The notes under the pieces are model-generated. The model was not told the origin of the DNA. It saw nothing but the letters and a program-made list of their open reading frames with translations, and searched no databases. Both the position numbers and the translations under genes were made by a program. A stretch of 64,000 nucleotides of DNA from Trema orientale (Eukaryota > Streptophyta > Magnoliopsida > Rosales > Cannabaceae), in the NCBI GenBank assembly GCA_002914845.1, contig JXTC01000181.1:186001-250000 (forward strand). The letters are read 5' to 3'. Shown here piece by piece: positions 34,385 through 45,800 of the stretch (positions within the stretch are counted from its first letter, which is position 1; every line of letters starts with the position of its first letter).

Positions 34385-37300
34385 TGTAACTGGATTGGCT
34401 TCTTTGGGTTGGTCAATTTACTAAACTATCCTGGGTGCAATTACCTCTATGACCAAGTTTAGGGCTGTTATAGTGAGGGTAAGATTGGAATGATGGGTTA
34501 GAATTGTGAGAATTTGTTAATCATGAGAGCAGGACAGCTTGGAGTGGGGGTGGTATATGCCTATATGGAATTATTAGGAGGATCTAATTGTATGTATAGG
34601 GAGCTTTTGTGCAAAATAGGGACAGGAAACTGTATCTGGACGATAAACCGGCTATTATGGTTGTCTGAACTATATGTGAAAAATAGGGCTAGAGTCGTCA
34701 AATCTGGTTTTTTAATGGCCAACAAACAAATATAGTAATCCTATTACTAGATCTAAATTTTAATCATTGAGCCACTAAATTAAGTTTTTGATTTATCCTT
34801 TTTCTAATTTATGGGCCAGGTTAATTTAATGAGTACTCGTCATTTAATGGACTTGAGACGGCTAAACTAATCAAAAACTTGCACGTAAGTTCCACCAACA
34901 AATACGAATAGGACCTAGTGAGACTATGTTAAACGTAACTTGACTTTTGAAAATAGAATAGACAAACTCGTGTACAACTTTGAAAGTTAATTTTCCCTTA
35001 AAAAAAGTCGATTTATGTGACAAATATATAGTCATGAAATGTACGGTAGTGCTAATTACAGTTCTAAGAATATTTGTTTAGACTTTATAAGAAAACATTC
35101 AAAAACTGCAATTAATAATACTTTGCTGTTAGCAGAAGAAATAGATATTGCACATGTTTTGCACATGGTTTTGGACAAGGTAGAGAAAAAATGTCTCATA
35201 TTAGACGCGATGATGATGGTTGATGGTTATGATCATTTATTGTTATATTTGTTCAAATCTACGGCACAATTTGAACAAATAACCCATAGCCCATAGCGTG
35301 GCCTACGCCAAATTCTAGAGAGTCATGTGCGGCCGCGCAAGCTCAAGCGCGGTCGCGCCACTCTGTTTTTATGAAAAAATTGTGTTTTTTCAGAACGAGT
35401 ATTTTAAAAAATTGTGTCTTTTTAGTCTTTTTACAACAGATACAACCGTACACCAAAATATAATAAAAGGGACACATTTATGGATGAAAATTGTATAATT
35501 TTCTAAGATCCTTTGTGAGTTTATTCCAGAAGTAAAAGTTTTCTTAAATCCAAATTGGGGGTTCTTTCACTTTTGCTTGATGCAAACTCTCCAAAGGCTT
35601 GTCATATCCTAGAAGTGATTTGCATGTGTTTTCCCTTCAAACAATCTAACCGAGAGGGAGCAAATAAAGGAAAGCATCTTCTGATGTGTTTCAAGTTTCC
35701 ATTGTTTAAGATTTTCTAATAATTATTGGTATGAGACCTACAATCTCGAATATTACATGGTATATGTAACAATAGTATTTATGTTTTAACCGTAGAAATA
35801 TGAGCTTGTGTCGTCCTTTATCATCATTAATTGGTATGATGAGACTTATCTGGAATCCATGCCAATTAATGGTTATAGTATGAGTATGAGACTGTGATAG
35901 TGCTAATGGGAATTTCGTGGTAAATCTTGCACATGTGAAACTCATGTAAATCAATGGCTATGATAGATATATTTATGACTGGTAGGAGTCATGTTGTGGG
36001 AGTTTCGTGGCGAAACTTAAGTGGAACCAACCCATGCCATTTAATGACAATAATTGGTACGAGTCATGTGGTGGAGCTTTATATTGAAACCACGACAATC
36101 ATAGTAAATGACCTGAGGGGCGCGTTGTTTTTCTTTTATCACCCTTGATTACAGTAAGAAATTAGTACATATAAAATTTACAAAGTCCAAATGTGATATA
36201 AATGTATAGGGCACTAGGTTTTTTTAATCTATTTATATATATTATTTTGACCAATTAAAATTGATTATGTATATTTTTTATAATAAAAAATAAAGAGAGA
36301 AAAATATTAAATAATTAATTTTTATTTATTTTTTTTCAATTATCTAAATTATGATATTCATTAGATAATTAATCTAACAGTTAAAAAAAATATTTACAAA
36401 TAGAAAAAAAAAAGGAAAAAACTTATTAAGTTGAGAATCATATATATATATATATAATATTTTGCAGTTGGAACGACGTGAGACAAGGCGAGGAACAAAG
36501 GAAGATATTGAACTAGGCCAAACATGTGGGACAAAAGGGGTAGGCCCTTTCATGACATCACAGAGAGACGAATGGAGAAGAATGGTTATGCGGTGATGAT
36601 GGCGATTGGAGAGGTTGGTATCACACTTGCTTTTGTGATGGGGAGACAAACTGATAACCAGCAAGGTGGCTTTTCGATGTGAATTAGATTAATGGTACTC
36701 AAGATCAGCACCACCATTATTGAAGGTCAAAGTATACATAAAAACTTTCAATGGCCATATGCAAATTGTATTAATTAATTTAAAGCAAAGGGAAAGCAAT
36801 CTCTCTAATAAATCGAGATAAGATCTTTAGCCAGCTGATAACATCATGCGTATATATATTCGGTTAAAAAAAACAACAATACCATATGACTGATACATAT
36901 GTGTATCTTATCAACAAGTGATCTGATTTCTCCTTTCGTCATATCATCAACTTCTTTATACGTTATTATGTTCTCTAGAATAACATGCTGGTCCTTTTGT
37001 TTTTCGCTTAACCTAAAAAGTATTAGTTTGTATTTGATATTTCAATCTTAGTATATTTTACTAGTGAACATTTTTTCAAAAAAAAAAAATTACTAATGAA
37101 CATATTTAGAAAAATACGGGGTGAGAATTAAATCGCAAATAATAAAGACGATATATAATAATATTTTCAGAAATTCATTATAAAATTAATTAAGTGTAGG
37201 CTGAAGATTCATAATTTTCTTTAAACATATGTATAATACGATTAGTCTAACACTAAAATACGTTATATATAAATTTTCTATAAAAAAAAATATTCCATTT

Positions 37301-37802
37301 GCCACATAGTTTAATATGATTTTTCACAAGTTTTACATACTATTTATTGATAATTGATTAAACATCAAATAATTCAAAGCAAAATCATTTCTAATTACGT
37401 GATAAATAATAACAGATTAAACAATCTATTGGGGAAAAAGATAAACCAAATTTGAGAGAAAAATTTTAAGAAAAAAATACTGAAAATTAAAATTGGTGGA
37501 AATTATTTTATACGGCTGAACCATTCGTCCGTGTATTATATGTATGTAATATATTTTGAGTGAAAAGTGAGAATACTTTTAGTAAGTTTGACAAAAATAC
37601 ATGATTCCGTTGCATAATTCAAAAATACGCTGTGTACGTGTAGAACAGGTATATATATTACGTAAAATTGCTAGCAAAAATATTCATTTTTGCGTTAAAT
37701 AATCTTACAAAAATTAGTACTTTCATCTTGTGAGCGCATAATAAGCAGTAATTACATTCATATACAATGTCGAGATTTAAAGCTCAAATCTCTCAATTTT
37801 TT
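34385..37802. other. Intergenic sequence upstream of copy C, no gene seen
   Basis: Mostly AT-rich. Region 35700-36120 has a degenerate repeat of ATTGGTA(C/T)GAGTCATG-like units; 36440-36460 is a (TA)n tract. The short reading frames here have no recognisable domains. Confidence 0.5.
35327..35361. repeat. GC-rich imperfect palindrome
   Basis: GTGCGGCCGCGC, then eight bases, then GCGCGGTCGCGCCAC. It is the only strongly GC-rich point in several kilobases of AT-rich DNA. Confidence 0.7.
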
Positions 37803-38222
37803 TGGGAAAAGTTCATAAATACTCATTTTTAAAACTATATTTTTATAAATACCCGTTTTTTATTTTTATTTCATAAATACCTGTTTTTATACATTTTTTT
37901 TTGGAGAAATGTAGACCACCACTGTTTTACATATGAAATATAGACCACGGTATATATTTCATGCATTAAATGTATACCGCGGTTCACATTTCATGAATAA
38001 AATTTACACTCAAAATTGGCACACATTTTAAAATGTGTACCGTTCATATTTTACACATGAAATGTGTACCTCATGGATAAAATTTACATTATAAATATGG
38101 ACCACTCATATTTTTCATATGAAATGTGGACCGTAAAAGCGGGTATTTTTTAGAGAAGTTTTAAAAACGGGTATTTTTGAAATAAGTTGTAAAAAACAGG
38201 TATTAGGTGTAATTTTCACTTT
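37803..38222. mobile_element. Foldback (MITE-like) element
   Basis: ATAAATACCCGTTTTT and ATAAATACCTGTTTTT on the left are matched in reverse by AAAAACGGGTATTTTT and AAAACAGGTATTAG on the right. The core has repeated ATGAAATGT(G/A)(G/T)ACC motifs. No coding capacity; target duplication not resolved because of flanking T-runs. Confidence 0.55.
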
Positions 38223-38310
38223 TTTTTTTTATCACCACAAAAGAAAAATCCAAAATCCAGAACTATTAATCGTGATCAAATTAGGAAACATAAAAAAGAA
38301 AAAAAAAAGA

Positions 38311-38652
38311 GATAATATCATTTTTATACCTTGTATTTTAGTAATTTGTTTAGTTTGTACTTCGTATTTTGGTTATTATTAACATTGACCCTTAGATTTA
38401 ATATTTGTTACAAATTTATACCTGACACCAATTTAGAGCAGTTAATTTATCAAAATGATTCAATAAATTTATTTTCGGATTAATTTTTATATAATTTATT
38501 TTCAATTTTTTTAAATGGCATCTTGGTGAATTAACTTTTCTAAATTGATTTGTAACAAATTTCAAATCTAAGGATCAATGTTGATAATAACTACAACACA
38601 ATGTATAATTTGAACAAAATATCAAAATACAAGTTATAAAAGTGATATTATC
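38311..38652. mobile_element. Palindromic MITE, about 340 bp with about 130-bp arms
   Basis: GATAATATCATTTTTATACC at the left end is matched in reverse by ATAAAAGTGATATTATC at the right. Pairing continues through TTATTAACATTGACCCTTAGAT and its inverse ATCTAAGGATCAATGTTGATAA. The flanks are A-rich, so the target duplication is unclear. Confidence 0.75.
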
Positions 38653-39416
38653 AAAAAGGAAAAAAAAAAAAAAAGCCAATGTTCTTTCCTTCGTGGAATA
38701 TTGAAACTTCTAAAATTATTGACTACTTCGGCAAATAAAACCACAAACTACTATTTATTGCATAATTTTTTTGGGATTGGCATCATTAATCTTCAATTAT
38801 TTTTGTGTACTTTTTTGGGAGAGTGGAGGAAATAGTGATAGGTAATCGATTAATTTTAAAAATATCTTAAATGTACATATGACTAATCCCATCTGGTGCG
38901 AAGAAAGTTACTTGCTTCGTTGGCAGTATATATGCTCGTAAAATTTTAGCTACAAGGATAACATACACGCATTAAAGTGATCAGTACTTCACAGAAGTGA
39001 TACTTTTGTTTGCTTGTTCTAGACAAATCCTTAAAAGGATCAAATAAGTGAGTTGGCACCAACTGCTTGTTATTGAAGCTGATCTTTAGTCTCATTATAT
39101 GCTTTTCCTTGATGTAAATATTTTGGGCCACATAATAATGAACTCCTTGCTAGAGAAGAAATTATGTGGAAACAAAAATCCATAGTCAAATGGATAATAG
39201 GAGATAGGTGCACTCGTTTCTATTTTTCTATTCATTATGATTCGTCGGTGCCGTAATTTTATTGACTATGTAAAAGATAACAATGGAAATTGGCTAGGTA
39301 ATAGATTGGATATTAAGAATACTATTTGTTAGAAGTTTCAGAATCTCTTCTTATCTAATGGATGTAATTATCCCCTTGACCTTGAAGGATTAGTTCAAGA
39401 TTCCTTCTTCAATGAC

Positions 39417-40620
39417 ATGAAGGAGTCTTTAGCTAAAATCCTATCCGATGAGGAGATTAAACTGGCACTATTTGAGTTTGATCTGAACAAGGCCCCAGGT
39501 ACAGATGGTCTCCCAGGATTATTTTATCGAGCTTGCTGGTCCAGTACTCATTATGATTTAATTACAATGGTCCGAGAGTTTTTTTATCTCAGGGATGCTC
39601 TTACCTATCCTAAATGAAACAAACATTGTCTTGATCCCTAAGGTGGAGCTACCTACTAAACTGGATCACTATTGTCCTATCAGCTTATGCAACACAGTCT
39701 ATAAAGTTATTTCCAAGATACTTGCCAACAGGATCAAGCTTCTCTTACCTTTCTTAATTTCTCTGACTTAGAGTGCATTTGTTAAAGGGCGATTTATCGC
39801 AGACAATTCTATGGTGGTATAAGATATCCTCCATACAATGAAGAAGAAACGTGGTAGTAGTGGTCTCATACTTTTGAAACTTGATATGGAAAAAACTTAT
39901 GATCGACTGGAATGGGAATTTATCCAGATCGTATTCACCAATTTCAGTTTTTCCACTACCTTTGTTCACTGGGTGTTGGAATGTGTGTCTTCTCAGACGT
40001 CTAATATTTTACTTAACGGAAGTCCAACTAGTAAGATTGTCCTTGAGCATGGCTTACACTAAGGGGACCCTATATCACCATATTTGTTTATCTTAAGCAG
40101 CGAAATCTTTATCACACTTGCTTTTTCATGCGGAAGCTACAGGAGAAATCCATGGAATTAAAATCTCCAGAGGTGGTCCTAGTTTTAACTATCTCTTTTT
40201 TGCAGATGATCTTCTCCTGTTTGGTAGAGCAACCATGCGTGAGGCAACCAAATTCCAGAATTGTTTGTCTAAATACTGTGAATATTTGGGATAGAAGGTC
40301 AACGTGCAGAAATCCATAATCCATTTCAGTCAGAATTTCAATGGTAGAAATATGCGAGAAGTGGCTTTTTGTCTTTGGTATAAACGTGTTAAAGCACCAG
40401 AGAAATACTTAGGCCTTCCCCTGATGTTCTCGGCATCTAAATCAAATGATATGAAATTTATTTATAACAAGATGCAACAGCGATTGGCAGGATGGAAGAG
40501 TCATGTACTTTCTAGAGCAGGGAGAATGGTCCTTACGAAATCAGTAGCGACTGCCTTACCGGCCTATGCTCTCATGATGATCCCAATGCCTAAAAAAAAT
40601 CACATCAGCCATCAATGCTA
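39417..40620 (+). pseudogene. LINE reverse transcriptase remnant
   Basis: Recognisable RT motifs in order: LNKAPGTDGLPGLFYR, LLKLDMEKTYDRLEWEF, LEHGLH followed by a stop and GDPISPYLFIL, FADDLLLFG (catalytic, about 40199-40225) and EKYLGLPLMF with LAGWKSHVLSRAGRMVL. Frameshifts and stops separate them, so there is no functional product. Confidence 0.85.
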
Positions 40621-40880
40621 CAATTTGAGATTTTTGGTGGGGTATTCTTCTGGGAAAAGAAACTTTTACTTGAAATCTTAGGATACTTTATACCTCCCAA
40701 AGTTATTGGGAGGACTTGGATTCCGACGGGTACATGAGATTAATACATGCTTCTTGGCTAAATGGGGATGATACCTTCTGAATGAAACTAACTTCACTTG
40801 GTCCTTACTAGTTAAAGCTAAATATCTAAAAGGAAAAGACTTCTTTTTGGTGCAAGCTAATCCTTCGGATTCATGGATCT

Positions 40881-41158
40881 GGAAATCAATATTGGCTAGT
40901 AGAAACATTCTCGAATTAGGAGCTTGCAAAAGGATTAGAAATGGTCGTTCGCTCAACATATAGAGAGACCTTTGGGCGCCTTTTCTCAAAGGCTTCAAGC
41001 CTCATCCAAAAGACAGCTTGGAAATCAATATTGGCTAGCAGAGACATTCTCGAACTAGGAGCTTGCAAAAGGATTGGAAGTGGTCGTTCGCTCAACATAT
41101 AGAGAGACTTTTGAGTGCCTTTTCTCAAAGGCTTTAAGCCTCTCCCAAAAGACAGCTT
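40881..41158 (+). repeat. 139-bp tandem duplication inside the LINE
   Basis: The segment beginning GGAAATCAATATTGGCTAG at 40881 is repeated from 41020, through GCTTGCAAAAGGATT and GGTCGTTCGCTCAACATATAG to AAAAGACAGCTTG. Few mismatches, so the duplication is younger than much of the element's decay. Confidence 0.85.
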
Positions 41159-42894
41159 GCAATATCATCTTGATTTGACTGTGGCTGGCTTAGTGGCAGA
41201 AAATGGTAATTGGAATATAACTAAACTTAATGCCTTATTCAACCTTGAGTCTGTAAAGGCTATCCTGAAGACCCTTACACTATTTATGGAGAGTTCTATG
41301 GGCTAGTCCTGGCCTTTGTCGTCACATGGAGGGTTTACTCTCAAAACAACTTACCAAGATGTACAACGAACTCATCTTCCCTAACAACTTTCCATTTTAG
41401 CATTATCTTGCTGGCGAAAGCTTTGGAAGGCAAAAAATTCACCCTCGGCACAAACTTCTTTGGTGGAGAATCCTTATGAATGGGCTACCAGTGAAATCTA
41501 AGTTAGCAACATTGTTTGATATTGATTCTATATTATGTCCAATTTTCCATCAACAGGATGAAACTACCCTTCATCTTTTTTGGAACTATGGACTGCCTAG
41601 GAGACTTTGGTTATCCTCTATTTGGGGTATCCGAGTGGATCAACTACAGATGAGTTCAATTGAGGATGTTGCCATCCTATTATTTTCAGATAACCAACCA
41701 TTCAAACCGTCGACAGACCATGATAAAATTATACTTTTTGCATTTATCTGCCTAGAGGGTATATAGTTGGAAAGAAATAGTATTGTCTACAATAAACCTA
41801 AATCTGATCTGGATCAACTTATAAGAAGGATACTACTTAGCTTCCATTCTTATTCTCATGCTTTGAATCCAAACTATGGGTCCATAGATATAGGACCAAC
41901 CTCGTGGTTGCTTTCTCCTCCTCCGTGCATTAAACTAAATGTAGATACAGCTGTTTGAGATGAATATTCGGTCATTGCTGCAATTGCTAGAGACGCCAAT
42001 TGATCAGTGTTACCATTACTCAGAAATGCGGTCAAATCAACTTCTTGATCGCTGAAACTAGAGCTATCCTCTTGGCAATCAAACACGCCATAGATAAAGA
42101 ATGGAAATCTATTGTCTTAGAGAGCGACTGCAAGAATGCTATTGATGGTTTTGAAATGATTGATGTAGTTTATTATTGGGAGATTAAAGATCTCATATCA
42201 CAAAGAAATAGGTAGTTTAGCTATTTTGACTTTTTTTCAGTTCTCTTGTATTGATAGAGACACCAACTTTGTGGCACATAATGTGGCACCCTGGGCTGCT
42301 AGTTTTTTTTTTTTTTTCCCCTCCTTTGGTTGCTTTTCTCTTTCTGATGTCCTAGTTAAAGTATTCTCCAACCAACAGTCTTGGGTTGTTGATTAGTGTT
42401 CTTGAGGGTGTTTGTGGCCTCTCTCTCGGCCCGCTTTGTTTGTTTGGCTTTTATTAAATTTCTTTTCTAGCAAAAAAAAAATAATAAGAAAAGAAAACCT
42501 CTTTTAATTCACAAACAAAGTTTAATGAATAATTTCAAAATTGGGATTTCTGCTCAAACAAAATTTTGTAAAAAACTAGTAGTGAAAACCAATATCACCA
42601 AACCTGTTTGTTAAAACATTTTTAATTAAATAAAATTAAACAAGAATAATCATTATGCACTGAATAAAGCGTTCACTATCACAAGCTATCAGCTGATAGT
42701 AATAACGATTGAGAGTAAATATGTAACGATATATTATTATGCTTCCTTTTTAAGGAACAATATACTACACTTTGAAGCAGATAATCTGGCTCTAAAAACC
42801 CATGCCGAGCTTGTGAAAATCTGCCTTCATAGAATCATATATGGAGCATTCAAATAAATGACAAGGGAGACCTAAAAAAAAAAGGTCATTAAGC

Positions 42895-45800
42895 TCAATT
42901 TTGAATGGAACTGTTCAAATTGGTGTATATTGCAATAGAGCTGGTCATAACCGCTAAAAGAATTACCAAAACAGCCACAACCTTATCCTTTCTTGTTGAG
43001 ATTCCATACACATCCCTGCCCACAAACAAAAATAAAATCTCAAGTAATCAACACTAACGTATAAGGCTTAAAAATCATATATACCTATTGTATTTTGTTA
43101 ATATTCCCAGTTTAATCATGAACCATTATTTGTTAGAGTGTTCAAGTATCAATTTTAAGAGTTTTCGTCACAATTTTGCCTTACATTTCAAAAAAGACAA
43201 AATACCCTATGATCCTCTTACTTTTATTAAGAGTTATCTTTTGCTCCATCATATTTGAAATTCTACATAAACGCCCAAATTTTTACAAATGTAGTGTCAT
43301 TTTGCCCCAATTCTTACAAAAGTGGTGCCAATTTGCTCCAGTTAGTGGATATTTTTATTATTTGTCAAAATTGAGGCCCTCTAAACAATAAGAAGAAATG
43401 GGGAAAAAAAATTCTATTTCTCATATTTGCATAAACTCTAAAAATTGATAAAATATTTGTACTAAAAATCAAGAATGATGAGGAACAAATTCAGAGAATT
43501 TTCACTATTGAATAAAACCAAAAGTCGTTTACCCAGCAAAACACGTTCAATAAAGACTATTTCTAAAGCAATCATGTTTTTACCTCACAAGATATATAGA
43601 TTTCTAGTGTTATATGCTAACTGGGGTAAAACAACACCACATTTGTAAAATTTGGGCAAAACAACACTACATTTGTAAATACTGGGTCATTGAGGAAAAT
43701 TTTCAAATATGAAGGGGTAAGGAATAACTCTGAGCAAAAATGAGAGGTTGTAAGGTTTTTTTTCCTTTCATAATACCATGACGAACCGAGAATCTGACAA
43801 AGTTCAAGTACCAAGTACATATAAACTAAAGTGCAAAATCTAAGTAAACCATCTCTAAAATTTAAGGCTGAAGAGCGAGCATATGTAGTTATTAAATTTC
43901 ACCCATTGAATCTGGCCTATATTCTCAGTTTGGTCATGAACTTCTATATGTTGCAGTCCCTGAACTTTGCTCAAGTATCATTTTCAGTCTTCACCTTTCA
44001 ATTTCCCGGAAATCACCAAAATTTTGACGGAAATTCTGGGAAATGATTCAAAGACAAGAAAACTGTTGGGGATAAAATTCCTATGGCTCATTTTAGGACC
44101 TATATGTGGCCTACAAAAGGTATTTGTATTTTTATGGGTCCCCTATTTTTCGAAAAGAGGTAATTATTATTTTTGAATATCAAGTAATTATATTTCAAAT
44201 CAGGCATTATCTGGTAAGTATCATAATATGACTAGGTTACCCAAAAGATAATTATTAATTATCTAATTAATAGAGTTTCCTATTTATTGAATACCTCTTA
44301 TTTGCCTATAAATACGCGGTCTTCTTCTTCATTCTGCATCTTCATCTCCTTTCTTCTATTTTATTCTCTCTATATACGACCTCTATTGACTTTTCGCTCT
44401 TTTGTAGGAAAATCAGAACTACATTAGGGTTTGATCTCTGCAAAGGAGTTTGTAGGCAGCTCTCATGAGTACAACCCAAAAACTCTTTTGTAGGAAAATC
44501 AGAACTACATTAGGGTTTGATCTCTGCAAAGGAGTTTGTAGGCAGCTCTCATGAGTACAACCCAAAAAACTGACCTATTTTTTCTGGATGTAGGATTACA
44601 AGTGGTCATGGACTCTCCAATAAATTCAATTGTAGAATTTATCATCTACAAACACCAACTATAAAAGGTACTAGAATGATCCTATGACACCATATATATC
44701 TACATAGGGTCCGCACTTTTCATCGCTCCTACGATAAAATCCACGTGATCTTACTCTTGCACAAAAAAAACGCTTCCCCACCCTCTGTTGTAATAGGCCG
44801 GATCTTGTTGTTGGCCCCACGTTATTAAAGGACCTCCATAATATGGAATAAACTCGACGCGTACTTTGCTAGCAAAACTAAAGTACCAATTCCATCAAGC
44901 CAACAACCTAAAAATCAGGAAAAATGGATTGGAGCATCCCATATGTGTATGTACCTTAGAATAATAGCGCCAGGGAAAATGAAGGAGAGGAAGACAACAG
45001 TGGTGGATCCCATGAACTGAAAAAAGTACCAAATATTTGGTATTGCAATGGCCACTACGTACGCAAGAGAGAGCAAAATCAGAGTCATGGACACGAATCT
45101 CGGGGTGTCCGAGGCCAGGTTGGGCTTATTCTGGAAGACGAGCTCGTCTATGTTGGCCCTCAAGCTGAAATTCATGATGGGATACACCAGCAGGAGGTGA
45201 ACCGCGTAGCTCAACCGAACGACGTCGTTGAGCAACTGGCCAATCGCGGAGTCGGCATTCTGGTCAAAGTTGACCAATATGTCCGCCATGATCGAGTCCC
45301 CAAACAGAAGGTACCCAAAGAATCCAATCGCGAAGTAAATGACTACGCCGATCGTCACGGATATCCGGATCGCCGAGCTCATGTCGGAAGGTTTGCCCAG
45401 CTCTGCTCTAATTGGATGAACTGCATTTGTATATTTTTCTCGTATCAGAAATTTTCCCGTGAAAATTAGTCAGTTTTTTTTTATTTTTTTTTTTTAAAAA
45501 AAGCTTATTTCTCACCATTAACATGGAATCCGAAGCCTGTTACGAGGACTGGGACAGTGGTGAAGAGGTCCAATACTGAAACTTGATTAGCAAAGTCCGG
45601 GAATAGTCTCAGTTCATGACTCTTCCCTTTGAATAATGCGTAAATCGCCATGGCTGAGCTTAAGATAACAAAAGCCACGGCTAGAAGAATCGATATTGCT
45701 GAACTGTGTCTTAGTGAATCTGTATGAAATAACGGTAATCAGATAGTACTTAGTTTTGTTGTTAAGGTGTTTGTGAAAATGACCTAGAGAAAAGAGTGGT

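Larger units (their letters stand above)
39135..42481 (+). mobile_element. Degraded L1-type LINE with poly(A) tail
   Basis: On the plus strand, in broken frames, it shows the pre-RT segment (ELLAREEIMWKQKSIVKW), reverse transcriptase, a zinc-binding segment near 41470-41620 and RNase H-like sequence near 41930-42130. It ends in poly(A) at 42472-42481. The endonuclease and ORF1 are missing, so it is 5'-truncated. It lies just 3' of transporter copy D, tail to tail. Confidence 0.85.

Noticed and set aside
36374..36664. 96-codon minus-strand frame
   Set aside because: No domain, low-complexity C-terminus from an A-rich tract.
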